A stretch of 64,000 bases of DNA from Datisca glomerata. Taxonomy: Eukaryota > Streptophyta > Magnoliopsida > Cucurbitales > Datiscaceae. Shown in pieces: positions 47,836 through 60,200 of this stretch (position 1 is its first letter; each line of letters begins with the position of its first letter). A program made the translations under genes and the position numbers. The notes under the pieces are model-generated. The model was not told where the DNA came from, did no database searches, and saw only the letters and a list, made by a program, of their open reading frames with translations. The stretch lies in contig QANY01005476.1 in assembly GCA_003255025.1 (NCBI GenBank), forward strand, positions 1-64,000. The letters run 5' to 3'.

Positions 47836-48426
47836 ACCGATGACATATAGGGAGAGCCGACGACGGAGGAACAACATCGACCATGAAAGCAAATAGAAAG
47901 AGAGAGAGCACTGATAACGATGAAGAGAGAGAGAGTCTGAACGACGGATGCACATAGACGAAGAAAGAGAGCCTAGAGGACTAAGAGAGAGGTTGGAAAT
48001 TGGGGTGGAAATCGTAAAAAATTCTGTGCCCTAGAGGTAAGATTCTAAGCTTTAGTTGAAGCTTTCGCCGAAGAAGTGGTTAAGCAAGTCATAGGCTTGA
48101 AATTTATCCAATGGCTTAAATCTTTCTCAAAGATCTAATGATCTATATTTAGCCCAGCATCAATACTAGGAGGAAAGATCTTCGAGGAGAAACAAAAAGA
48201 TGAAAAAGAAAGAAAAATTGACCTTAGACGAATGATATAAGATAATGGCTGAGAAGCAGTAATGTTAAAGCAATTCAGCACATCTCAGTAATTTTTCATA
48301 ACTTTCTTGAATTGACACATCCATTTGCATGTGAGATAAATAAACTGAAAGGGACTCTTCTCTCCGTCCATGGAGTATTTGGATTCAATCAGTTCAAGAA
48401 AGCCGTGGAAGATCATAAAATTTGGA

Positions 48427-49600
48427 AGGAGCAATTCGTAAGTCCTACTCTCAGAAGGAACTAAGGGCATAAGTCCTTGGGATGAGTAATTCATAAGTCC
48501 TACTCTCGAAGGAACTAAGGGCGTAAGTCCTTGGAATGGGCAATTCGTAAGTCTTACTCTTAGAAGGAACTAAGGGCGTAAGTCCTTGGGAAAGGCAATT
48601 CGTAAGTCATATTCTCAGTAGGAACTAAAGGCGTAAGTCCTTTGCAGCATAGTAGTCAATTCCGTTTGGATGTCCATTTCAGTTTTATGAAAAAATTAAA
48701 TGTTTAATATATTTTGGTGTTTCGGTGCGCCGTTTCAGAAAATAGTTTCAGTCATCTAAATTAATGTTATAAAATTTATGATATATAATATAACTAAAAA
48801 AATTGAATCAATAGATTATATCATGCAAAACAATACGTAATTACCATTAAAATTTAACAAAACATCATATTAATTACATTAAAATTCAACAAAAACATTA
48901 TATTAAATAACATTATCATTATGAAACATACAAATGTTCAACATCACAACTAATTTACTTAAGTTTCATCATCATCATCCTCATTAAACTTTGTAATTCA
49001 TGAGTATCTCTCCACTAAACTGATCCTACCATACCTCTGTAAAAGAAACATATTGAGAATAAATTTAATTAAAACAACATAAATTCATAGGATCATTTTG
49101 GCCGAAACAGACTGAAATTCGGCCTAAACAGACCAAAACCTATCGAGACCGAAACATATCAAAATTCTGAGCAAAATATTATAACCCCTTATTTCATTTC
49201 GGTTCCTCACCGGAACCAAATGTTTCAGCCATTGAGGCCGAAACGAAATGAAACTGTCAACTATTCTTGGGAGGGACAATTCATAAGTCATACTCTCAGA
49301 AGGAACTAAGTGCGTAAGTCCTTAGGAGGGGTCATTTAGAAGTCCTACTCTCAGAAGGAACTAAGGGCGTAAGTCATTGGGAGAGACAATTTATAGTCCT
49401 ACTCTCAGAAGGGACTAAGGGTGTAAGTCATTGGGAGAGGAAATTCATAAGTCTCACTCTCTGAAGGAACTAAGGGCATAAGTCATTGGAAGAAGTAGTT
49501 CATAAGTCCTACTCCCATAAGGAACTAAGGGGAGTACGTAAGTCCTTGAGAGGGGCAGCACATAAGTCTTACTATAAAAAAGAACTAAAACACAAGTCAC
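48427..49600 (+). repeat. 54-bp tandem array split by an inserted segment
   Basis: Units of 53-55 bp reading caattcgtaagtcctactct, cagaaggaactaagggcgta and agtccttgggag. Four units lie at 48432-48643 and about six at 49265-49600. The ~610 bp between them (48650-49262) is unrelated sequence. Confidence 0.9.
48650..49262. mobile_element. Possible MITE-like insertion within the 54-bp array
   Basis: The insert starts near agtcaattccgtttggatgt and, in reverse complement from the right, starts near agttgacagtttcatttcgt, an imperfect terminal inverted match. Its right part is rich in cgaaac/gtttcg words. No coding sequence. Exact ends and target duplication were not fixed. Confidence 0.5.
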
Positions 49601-49679
49601 GATGGACAAAGGATGAGAATATAAGAAAGAGAATATACAACTAAAAAAAGAATTAGAAGAATTTCAGAACAAAAATCCG

Positions 49680-50790
49680 TTTCTAGAAAAGCTAAGCTGA
49701 GTTAAGAAAAGTGAAAAGAAAGGTTGAGCTGAGTTTAAAAAGGCAGAAAGAAAAGCTAAGTAAAGAAAAGTTGAGTAAAGAAAAGTGAGAAAAGGTTGAG
49801 TTGAGTAAAGAAATGCATAAAGGCTGAGCTGAGTAAAGAAAGGCATAAAGGCTGAGCTGAGTAAACAAAAGGTTAGAAACGAAAAGCTCGATAAAGAAAA
49901 GCTCAGTAAAGAAAAGCTGAGAAAAAAAAAGTGAAAAGAAAGGCTGAGCTGAGTCAAGAAAGGCAGAAAGGCTGAGCTGAGTAAATAAAGGAAGAAAAGA
50001 AAAACTGAGTAAAGAAAAGTGAAAAGAAAGGCTGAGCTGAGTCAAGAAAGACAGAAAAGAAGAGTTGAGTAAAGAAATGCAGAAAAGAAAGGCTGAGCTG
50101 AGTAAAGAAAGGCAGAAAAGAAGAGTTGAGTAAAGAAAGGTAGAAAAGAAAGGCTGAGCTAAGTAAAGAAAGACAGAAAAGAAAAGCTGAGTAAAGAAAG
50201 GTATAAAAGAAAAGCTGAGAAAAGAAAGGCAGAAAAGAAAAGTTGAGAAAAGAAAAGCCGAGTAAAGAAAGGTCAAGAAAGAAAAGATGAGTAAAGAAAA
50301 GCTCAGTAAAGAAAAATTGAGTAAAGAAGAGTTGAGTAAAAAAAGTGAAAAGAAAGGTTGGGCTAAGTAAAGAAAGGCAAGACTGAGTAAAGAAAGGAAG
50401 AAAAGAAGAGCTGAGTAAAGAAATGCAGAAATGCTGAGTTGAGTAAAGAAAGGCAGAAGAGAAAAACTGAGTAAAGAAAAGTCGAGTAAAAGAAAAGTTG
50501 AGTTGAGTAGAGAAAGGCAGAAAAGAAAAGTTAAGGAAAGAAAGGCAAAAAAGAAAATCTGAGAAAAGAAAGGCAAAAAAGAAAAGTGAGAAAGGAAAGC
50601 TGAGTAAAGAAAGGTCAAGAAAGGAAAGCTGAGTAAAGAGATGCCAGTAAAGAAAATATATGTAAAGAAAGGCCAAGAAATGAAAGTTTACTAAATAAAG
50701 GTCAAGAAAGGAAAGCTGAGTGAATAGATGTCAGTAAAGAAAAGTTGAGTAAAGAAAAGCTGAGAATAGAAGGCCAAGAAATGAAGGCCG
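49680..50790 (+). repeat. 1.1-kb purine-rich array (gagtaaagaaaggcagaaaag)
   Basis: Plus strand is almost all A and G, built from gctgagtaaagaaaggcaga and aaagaaaagctgagtaaag words in variable order, with a typical sub-unit of about 20-25 bp. The minus strand is open for 308 codons (50618-49692) and, in another frame, 240 codons (50676-49954), because the few T bases of the plus strand rarely form stops. These frames encode only Leu/Phe/Ser repeats and are not called as genes. Confidence 0.92.
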
Positions 50791-50969
50791 TGACTTCAAC
50801 GTTTTAGAATGAGAAGGCGAGGAGTAAAGGCAAAAGAAGTAAGAAAATGAAGGAAAAAGTTAAAAGAAGAAAAAGGAAACCGAAAAGGAGAAATACGAAA
50901 TAAAAAGTGCAAAGCCGAAGAAAGGAAAGAAAACGGGAAAACCTCTATCAATGAACTGGTAGTAAATCA

Positions 50970-51260
50970 AAACGGGGTCATGGCTCCACGGAAGGAGTCT
51001 AAGTCCTTGGGAGTGTCTACAAACGCCGTTCTCAGAGGAAATGAAAACGAGGTCATGGTTCTTTATTTGAACCTAAGTTCTCATCTCAAAAGAAAATGAT
51101 AGCTCATAATTCCTTCTCTCATAATGAAAATGTGGTCATGGTTCTTTATTTGAACCTAAGTTCTCCTCTCAAAAGAAAGCAGTAGTTCGTAATTCCATGT
51201 CTCAAAATGAAGACGGGGCCATGATAATTTATTTGAACCTAAGTCATTGAGAAAGTATTT
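50970..51260 (+). repeat. Tandem repeat of about 95-100 bp (ggtcatggttctttatttga)
   Basis: Three units with cctaagttctcatctcaaaa, gtagttcgtaattccatgtc and gaaaacggggtcatgg type blocks, in the interior of LTR element B. Confidence 0.75.
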
Positions 51261-52051
51261 ATATTATAAAAAAATTAAAGTCTTATCTTCGGGAACAACT
51301 TTCATAAAAGAACATAGTTGTTCTCAAGAGAATTGCCAGACAAAAGGTTCATTAGTATTTAAGAATTGATTTCATTGAAATCTTGAAGTCGACACAGTAC
51401 CGAATTGTGATCCCCAAATTTTTCTACGCCTTTGAATGAAGTACAACAAAAGGAAGTTCAATAGGAGAAAAATTGCACAAACAGAGTAATTCATATTGAT
51501 CGAAGCAGAAGTACAAAGGGAAAATACAAAACAAGAGAAGGAAAAAGAAAACAGTAGAAACTCTACCAACAAATGCGGAACATCAAACTCAAACTCATGC
51601 GATGCAATTATGAAATGATACACTCGATTTTTACTCATTTCAATAAAATATTATGTTATTGTTCTTATACAACAATCTTGTAACATATCTTAACGTACGC
51701 GAGAAGGAAAATGAAAAATGAAGAAACGGAAAAAACTCTATCAATGAGTCCGTAGTGAAAGGAACAAAAAGACGTAACAGTAAATGAAGAAGAAGTAATC
51801 ATTATCGATGCAAACTGGTAAAAAAATTTACTCGACAAATGTAAAGCATTGTGAACGAGAACAAAAAAATGTAATGGCAAAAAGAAAAGGAGAAAGCACC
51901 ATTAACAACGGATGATCGAAAAGTTCATGGAAAAATAACGTCACATGTTTTCAAGAAGCATGTAAGAACATAAATGGGCGACATAACATTAGAATAAGAA
52001 AAATCATTACACCTCAACGAATAAAATTTTGTTGAGTGTAATGTGGGTCAA

Positions 52052-52550
52052 TGAACAGACAAAAATTTACATGACACATGGTAAAATCTAGACGGAAGAC
52101 TTTATCGAAGAGAAGATAGAACGAGAACCGTATGATCAATTAGACGGTTATGAAGAAGATGAAAGTACATGGCTTACCAACGTGGCAATCTAAAGAGAAG
52201 CTAATCATGGTCATTGGATTGATCAAACTATTAAGATTTACTTAAGTTGTTAATGTTGAATTGCTGATACGTTAGATCTCAGTGAAATATTTTGTTGATC
52301 CTATTTTTAGATAGAATTAGATAAACTGTATCAGATTCTGTGTAACTGATTGAATGCCTATGTGACAATATAAAAAAAATAACACAGACCTCCACGAAAT
52401 ACAAGAGAATATCATAATTCTTTCCATGATTTTTCTTCTATTTTAAAAGTTTTTCACATAAATCATGATATTTCTACTATTTCATTCTCTCTAAATTATT
52501 ATATTTATTATTCTTTAATAAAAAGTTTCCCATCGAAAAAATTCTTTACA
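52052..52550 (+). mobile_element. LTR of element B (3' LTR, plus orientation)
   Basis: A 499-bp block starting TGAACAGAC and ending TTCTTTACA, homologous to the inverted copy at 38977-39511. Arrays with the same words lie on its left in this copy, as expected if 48.4-52.0 kb is element interior. It ends about 500 bp before the start of the coiled-coil gene. No pol genes are present, so the element was non-autonomous or has lost them. Confidence 0.7.
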
Positions 52551-53067
52551 AACACCTAATGTCTCTCAACCACGTTGGTGTCAATGTGCACGTTGCTCAT
52601 GGGCCGTTAAAGTTTGTTACCAAAATAGTGATAGAAAATCTAACTTGAGTGAAACGATTACGGAACTATAAGGTGTAGATTAATACTTTTTAAAGTTCAT
52701 GCTCTATTTTAAAACTGACTTCAAAATATAGGGGCAAATTCGTATTTTATGTTAAAGTTAATAGAGGTGGATCCGGCACTACGCGGCGCAACATAGACGC
52801 TTGTAGTGGTTACTAACTGGGGCCTCTCCACTCTGTTGTCTATTCTTCGCCTCGCTCTTAGGTTTCCCCTCCAATCCTTCTCTCCTTCTCTCACCTTTAC
52901 CGTTCGTGATTTATCTCCTCTCAAATTCATTTTCTCTTTCTTTGTCTGTGTAAATGTTTGAGCCAAGGTTGTCTTAGATAGGGCTTTTTTAAGGAGAATA
53001 TCAGGTGTTTGAAACGAGACGGATTGAACTTTGGTTGTGGAGCGCGGATGTGCTCCCGTAGTGTACC
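52551..53067 (+). promoter_or_regulatory. Promoter and 5' UTR region of the MRC-like gene
   Basis: About 500 bp between the LTR end and the start codon. A CT-rich leader-like part lies at 52810-52940. No TATA box was assigned with confidence. The retrotransposon LTR directly upstream could influence expression. Confidence 0.45.
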
Positions 53068-55884
53068 ATGGCGTTTTCAGCTGCTATTCGCCCTAATATT
53101 CCTATATCCTTATCTCGCCACTCCTCGGGGGTTCTCACTCTGCTTTCTCTATCTAGCTAATTATATATGTTTGTTGTTGAGAGATAAAACTTCATTTTCA
53201 GCATCTAGAAATTCATCATTATTAGTAGTTCTTAAATTATTAAGTTGGAAGTCTTGGAATATTTTTGTGTTTTTTCTGAATACTTTGGAATATTTTGTAT
53301 ACATAACCGGAGAGAGTGCTGGAATTGGAGTACAATTAGCACTGCTTTCAGAATATTGTTCTAATGTGTTCGATGGAACAATTGCTCCTATCCGTTTGAC
53401 TATATCCGTGCGATGGTTTGCTAAGGAACTAGGATATTTATCTGAATTTGAAACAATCATTGACCATAAATTTGATTCTATGAATGCCCTCTCGTCAATG
53501 AATAATGTTCATGTTGTCCTATTTTATCTGTTAGTCTCCAGCGTGTTTTTAGCTATTCAAATTAATTTCGGTTCAAAAGATAACTGACAGTGGCGCTATC
53601 TTTTCTGTAGACATTCTCTACGAGGCTCAGGAGGAGGCATGGTAGACTAGGTTTTGTGACTATACCGAAAAGAAAAGGTTCTCCCCTTAGGATTATACAG
53701 TTTGTTTTAAACAACACAAAGTCGAGCTTAAATGATTTTGGGGCTAGCGAACCTACGAAGATTCTTCTGGAGAGGTTGTTTGCCCAGACACAGAGGCTGG
53801 AAGGGCAAATTAGCAGAGATCCACACATCCCACAAGATGTTGGATTGGGACTTAGCCTTGAAAACCTCGAGTCTGATCTTCATGCTGCATTGATTGCATT
53901 AAAGAAGAAAGAAGAAGATCTGCAAGCTGCAGAGAGGATGGTCTTGTTGGAGCATAGTGAAATGAATCGAGCGAAGGAGGAATTGGAGCAGCGTGAGAAA
54001 GAGATGGCTGCTGCTTCTTCTAAACACACTAAATTAAATGAGGATCTTAAGCAGGCTAATATAAGTATAGCTTCGCAAGCCAGGCAGATAGCCGAACTAC
54101 AGCTTGAACTCGAGGAAAGATCCCAGGAAATTGCTGCTGCAGAATCTGAACTTTCTTTGAAAGAAGAGGAACTAGATAGAATGAGAAGTGAATTGGTGAA
54201 GAAGAACGAGGAAGCAGCAAAGACAGCTTCCGAACTTAAATATAAGACCCAGCTCCTGAATGAAGCTAATGAGGTTGTGAAGAAACAAGAGGATGAGCTT
54301 CAAAGGCTTCAGAAAGTCATCCAAGAGAAAGAAGAAGATTTAGAAGTTGCTTTGCAGATGAGAAAACTCGAAGAGGAGAAGCTAAAGGCAGCTGAGACCA
54401 ATTTGGAGAAGCAGACCATGGAATGGCTATTAGCACAGGAAGAACTGAAGAAATTGATGGTGGAAGCATCTAAAAGGGCTGGAGAAACATTTGAAGCTTT
54501 AGATGATTTCAGAAAAGTGAAAAAGATTCTTGCTGAGGTAAGGTCTGAGTTGGTTTCTTCGCAGAAATCTCTGTCATCCTCCCGGCAGAAAATGGAAGAA
54601 CAAGAGAAGCTTCTAGAGAAGCAACTGACGGAACTTGAAGAACAGAGGATGAGTATAATTACTTACATGTCACGTTTGAAAGATGTTCAAGTAGAAGTAG
54701 AGAGTGAGAGGGTTAAACTGAGGCTTGCAGAGGCTCGGAACAAGGAGCTGGAATGTTGCTTGTCAACAGAGAAGGAGCTAATGGAGGAGTTACAAGAGGA
54801 ACTGAAGAAAGAGAAATCCTCACTGAAGCAGGCACTGGAGGAGATGTCTACTCTCAGGGAGGAGCTAGAGGCAAAAAATACGGAGTTCAATGTGACTCAG
54901 AATCTTCTTCAGCTTAAAGAGTCAGAGATGGTGGAGGCTAAGCTGGAAATACAGCATTTGAAATCTGCACAGGCTTCTCTTCTGCTTGTTTTGGAGGAGA
55001 AAGACTTGGAAATACTTAATGCCCAGAAGAAACAGGAGAAACTAAACCAGGAAATATCTGAGCTAAAGATGCTTATGAACAGTAAAGAGGACCATCTAAT
55101 TCAAGCAACTGCTTTGCTGAAGGAGAAAGACGAACATGTTCAGACGATGCATTATGAGTTAAATAATACAAAGTTAAGATATACTGAAGCTGAAAATGTG
55201 GTAGAGCGAATCGTCGACCTCACAAACAAATTAGTTACTTCCGTCAAGGATCGAGATTATGATAGGTCCATACCATTTGATGACATGGACAATGATTTAC
55301 TGCAGCAGATATTGGAGAAACCAACTCATGATGATTTTAGGTTGCAGAGTAAACAGCTCGAGACCGAGCTTGAGTTAACTAGGGAGAGATTAAGACAAAA
55401 AGAAACAGAAGTGCTGGCTTTGAGCAGGGATTTGACTTGTAGAGATGAAGAACTGCAAATGATTCTTGGAAGATTAGATGTAAAGGACAGAGAACTAAAG
55501 AAAATGAAGGAAGAAATGAATCAAGAGGTTAATGATCTCAGAAAGCTCTATGCTTTAGCACAAGAGAGAATTGGAGAGAGAACTATTGGGGACTTGGCAA
55601 TTGAGAAGCTTCAACTTGAAGCTGCTCGGTTAGAAGTAGAAGCCGCAACTAGCGCTCTCCATAAACTTGTAGACATGAGTCGAGAACTTACGAATAAAAG
55701 TAACCAGAGTATGGAGGCTGATATTGATGTCAGCATCCTTGGAAATAATGGCTATAATCCTTTCACAAGCATGACTAGTGATAATGACGAATGTTATACT
55801 GAGATCAAGATGGAAGTGTCCCGGCTTTCGGCTTTGACGGAGCACATTTTGAAAGAGGCCGGTATTACCGTTGCTGTGGACTAG
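53068..55884 (+). CDS. Long coiled-coil plastid protein resembling MRC/PII1
   Basis: Resembles MYOSIN-RESEMBLING CHLOROPLAST PROTEIN, also called PROTEIN INVOLVED IN STARCH INITIATION 1 (At4g32190), a plastid coiled-coil protein needed for normal starch granule initiation. Two exons: 53068-53130 (MAFSAAIRPNIPISLSRHSSG) and 53611-55884, both in phase 0; the donor (GTTCTC) is weak, so exon 1 is the less certain part. Total 778 residues, near the recalled Arabidopsis length. The Ser/Arg-rich N-terminus fits a transit peptide. Nearly all the rest is heptad-rich coiled coil, from about residue 85 to 700, rich in Glu, Lys and Leu (for example ELEERSQEIAAAESELSLKE). A conserved non-coil tail ends SALTEHILKEAGITVAVD. 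The neighbouring genes support the identification by conserved gene order. Confidence 0.84.
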
Positions 55885-57224
55885 CTAGTAGAGATAAATG
55901 TGACATTAGTACCAAATGTGTAAATATAGATATCGGGCTAATGATGGTCTTTTCTCCCAAAGGCATTCTTTAGTAGCTCCTCTGTTGTACCTTCTTTATT
56001 GTCTAGTAGCATTGTTGTATGAGTAGATCTTGAACTGTTTCTACTCTTTGGCCATATGAACCCAAAATGAACTTCTCCCGAAGTCATCGTGTGTGTAAAT
56101 CTTATTTAGACCCACTTGTCTAAATAAGGTAAACTTCCCATGGCCATTTAAAAATTTATCGTCATTCATATTTCGCCAAATATTCAGTGTTACTGTTCTG
56201 TCTTTTGTCAGTTTCAGGGAGTTGATAGGAAGCCATTTAGAAAGATCTAAAAGGAATTGGTTGGTGTATGCAAGTAAGTTGACAGGGAGGGGGAAGTAAT
56301 TAACAAGGCAAAGGAGGCTCGTCAACTTCACGTTATTATCCATAGGGAACTGTGAACTCGAATGAGACTCGACATTATTATCCATAGGGAAAACTTCATC
56401 CACCCACGGCCCTGTTGATGTCCCCCATTAATGCACCTATATCAGAGCCAAAACTCAAAAATATGGTGAACGACGCGAAGTAGATATACCAACTTATTGT
56501 TTAGCAAGAAAGCACCTCCATCTTTTGTAGACATGTTAATATAATTAAGAAACAGAGCCTAGAAGACCAAAATAATGGAGGAACATCTCTTAATAGATCA
56601 TGCAGGCCAGAACCCAAGAGGAAAACTTGATTGCTACAGCATATCTCTCTTACCTAAGCAACAGAATTACATACACGAGGAACAAACTTCACTTTCAATT
56701 AACATGTACATAAAAAGTATCTCGAATAGCATCTAAAATATTCCCTTTAGGAGCCAAAGCAAGAGACTGGGAAGAAATCTCACAACACGATGACAAACAA
56801 TCCTTCTCCACAAAGGAAAATAGGGAAAGAATTATCATGAGCATACCTCAATCCCTAAAAACACCCCATTTGATCCTTACTTACGTGAATATCATCAACT
56901 CATCCCAAAAGATGGTTCATTAGACAGTTGTTCATTGTATACAGACTGTACTGTTGACGGAGTCCAATCTGCTGTTTTCCAGATTAGATGTATATACAGC
57001 TAGAAGAATACCTTATTCAGAAAAAGTCGTAACGGATAAAAATATATACAGCTGCAGCGAATAACTTAACATAATATATACACATTCTATACATGAACAT
57101 CTGGTTCGTGCTCAAATGTAGATTAGCATTTGTTTGTAATACCAGTTCCAGCTTCACCTGGTGGTTATCACAAGTGAAATGCCCTCCAGTAGATAGCATT
57201 ATCAGTATAACCTTCAATGGCAAT
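55885..57224. other. Region between convergent genes, with both 3' flanks
   Basis: Contains the 3' flank of the MRC-like gene and of the KOC1-like gene. The 120-codon minus frame at 56041-56403 holds a small internal duplication (attattatccatagggaa at about 56333 and 56370) and no recognised domain. Confidence 0.5.
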
Positions 57225-60200
57225 TCATCGAGCAGCAGTCGTGCTTACACCTTCTCTGAAAAGAATATTTGCCACTGTTGGAGGGATCCATGCTGGATTG
57301 CTAGCAGTTTGGCTATCCATAGGTTGGCCATCACTCTGTATAACATTGCCTTGTCTCTTCTTCACTTTTGACCTCCCAATTTTCTTCCCAACAAAAATGC
57401 CGAGCTTCATTGCCGTAAATAGGCCAAATGCAATCAGAAGTGGCCTAACTGACCAGTGAAAATCCTCCAGATGTTGGTATTTCTTGACCATTCCTGGGCA
57501 TGTGTTGAAGTTAACCACCTCTACTTCAGCTGGATCAGCCAAGAATGTACTGATACTGCCTTCATCTGTAAATGTCAACCTCCCTGGGAACTTGATCAAG
57601 AGACACCCATTTGGTAGAATTGACCAAATCCTCCCTGTAGCCCAAATTCCTCCAGTTTTACGAGGCCAGTCAAATCGGGGGCTCAAAATGTTAGTTTTCA
57701 GCCTTACAAACTGGCCAACATGGTACGACTCTGCCATCTGAAACTGGGAAGAATTTCCCTTCCAAAGAGTTTTCAGACCAATAAATGCAACAGCTACACT
57801 ACCATCGCGGTTGATGGAATGAAGAATACCCACCGGTGAGTGCTTCTTGTTTTCTTCTTTCAAGCGTATCCAATCACCAGCTGCCAAGCCTAAAGTGACA
57901 CGCTCCAGCGTTGTAACTTGAATCCTTAATGGATCATGCAGTCCATGAACCCTCACCAATACAAAGTCATCTTGATCCCTGTCGCGTTCCAAGCCTACTA
58001 CTTTTCCTTCCGGAACATCCATACTTACAGATTTAGATGAGTTTGGTTGCTTTCTGGAGCGAACTATGTCACCAACTTGCAAGTGGTCTTTTGAGAGGAA
58101 CCACTCCGTGTACCCAGTGCTACTTGATCTATCCAAGAATTTTTCCCCAAGGCCTATCCAGCCTCCATCATTATTAACTGCATTCTGTGAGCTGCAATTT
58201 TTTTTTTGCAATTTCAAGAGGTTAGAGTAGTGAAGAGCCTAGTTTGACTCGAACATGACATCAGCAGGGTGTTTACTGAAAGAAGAGCTAGCTCCATCTT
58301 GCAGCCCAATGATATTTTGTTTTAAGTTTCTACCAACTCACTAGTCAAGTTTCATGAAATCTTCTACCTCATTTTCCATTTGACTAAAGCAAGATATGAA
58401 GAATTCGTACAACTAAATCATTTATTTTGAAAACCAAGGATTAAATGTTACTAGCTCTGCTTGACACAGCAAGACAATGGGCAAGCCTCCTAGCTCCAAC
58501 ACTGGCGACGCAACATTAACAAGATTGTAGCATGCATATGATATTTCGAAGAGAAAATATAAACAGATATGAGGCAAGAAAGTTTACTAAGATAATATAT
58601 AATATAATGCACAAAAGGATGTAGATTATATCATCTAAGATGAATGAATTTCAACTCTCCCTTGCAGGCTATTATAAATCACTAGAGATACCTGTTTCTA
58701 TAAATAAGATGATCATAAACATGGAACCAATATAATGCAATACAATGTTTACTTGAGGGTATCTTAAAATGACAAACCAAATGACGACGAAGTATTGAGA
58801 TTAAAAATCAACTGACCCAAAAATGTATCATTCACTAACATAGAAGCCACGTTCCATATACTATTTGTTTGATGACGAAGGACATCAGTAATACCCATTT
58901 GAGATGTAAGAATGGGAAGACTCTCCATATGGAAGCTTCAGCAAGCCACGGTACAGGGTAAGTCCAGATTTTATACAAACTACAGAGAAAAGACTCAAAA
59001 CAGATACCCTGATTGACTGCAGCACAAATTAATAGCTAACCAATGACCTACTTCAGAGCTAGTTAAGACTTAAAGAAAGCATGCATCATCAATTAAACAC
59101 AAGTAGTATACGATCTCTTCCTTATCATGAAAGTTCAGAGCAAAGTATACGCGACATACCTCTGAAACACATTTAATATGTCCGTCATTAAAGGACGACT
59201 TCTAAAATCATATTCAAAGCAACCAAGAAGAACATTTTCGATTGGAGGAGGAAGGCCACTTGGAATATGTGGTTTTCCTCGTTTCCAAACGACTGAATGA
59301 TATATTTCTTCGACTGATTTCCCCTGCCAAGGTTGAATGCCAGTCAACATCTCGACTATGCTGCAGGCAAGTCCCCACGAATCAGTTTCATATGACATTG
59401 GACCTCTTACTTCTGGCTGCCATTGTTCTGGAGCCATGTAGTTAGGAGTTCCGAGCCTGCAAGTGATATCTGAACTTGGCGGGGGTATACCAAGCAGAAG
59501 ATAAGGAATTCCAAAATCTCCCAAAACTGCTTGGTCATTGGCATTAAGAAGAGCATTTGAAGGTTTGAGGTTAAGAACTAAGATCTCTTGAGAGTGCAGC
59601 TCCAAAATTCCCTGGGCCAAATCAATCCCATACCTGTCACCAATAGAATGAACTAAGAATTATATGGAATATATGTTTTCATGCGAAAGAGAAGCTCATG
59701 TCTTGATCATCCACAGCACCTCAGAACATCAGGTAGTGAAAGCTTTCCTTCTCGAAGGCGTGCCATTTGATCAGCAATTGATCCTTCATAGAATTTCATG
59801 ATGATGCATATCTACGGGAGAACCGAAAAGTAATTACTTAGGCAGTTTCCATACAAGTTTGATAATTTAACCTCCAAATAGTACAAAATTAGGAGAAGAA
59901 ACATACCTTCCCATTAATAACTGAAACTCCATGCAGCCAACAGACACCTCCTACAACTTGACACTTGGAAAATTGATCCTCAAATTTATCTAACAAGGCC
60001 CTCATATTATCCTCCTTGATTGGATGGAACATCTTGATGGCGACTTCATGAAATTCATCATAATCTTCAGTTGACTGATGGTGAGTTGCTAACCAAACAT
60101 CACCGAAGGGTCCCCTTCCAATTCTGTGTCTAAGCTTCAATTTTGCAGGTTCAATCCATGGGCTTAAATGGTTTGTTGAAGCAACCACTGTCCTAAGATG

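Larger units (their letters stand above)
43161..48425. other. Repeat-rich intergenic DNA without a recognised gene
   Basis: Holds a long CA microsatellite (44809-44873) and a GA microsatellite (47785-47832). Two segments, about 45610-46060 and 47990-48130, share words such as gtgccctag, aagctttag/ctaaagctt and gaagctttc, hinting at old duplicate copies of one element. The 141-codon minus frame at 46384-46809 has no recognisable domain. Confidence 0.5.

Noticed and set aside
49692..50676. Open frames of 308 and 240 codons on the minus strand
   Set aside because: They lie entirely within the purine-rich tandem array, overlap each other in different frames, and encode only Leu/Phe/Ser repeats. 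Absence of stops follows from base composition.
53009..53587. 192-codon open frame upstream of the MRC-like main exon
   Set aside because: It is in a different frame from the exon 1 start at 53068 and mostly covers the inferred intron. No domain is recognisable, and the phase-matched splice 53130/53611 explains the region better.
56041..56403. 120-codon minus-strand frame between convergent genes
   Set aside because: Contains a small internal duplication and no family I can name; position suggests 3' flank DNA. Could be a relic, but not supportable.
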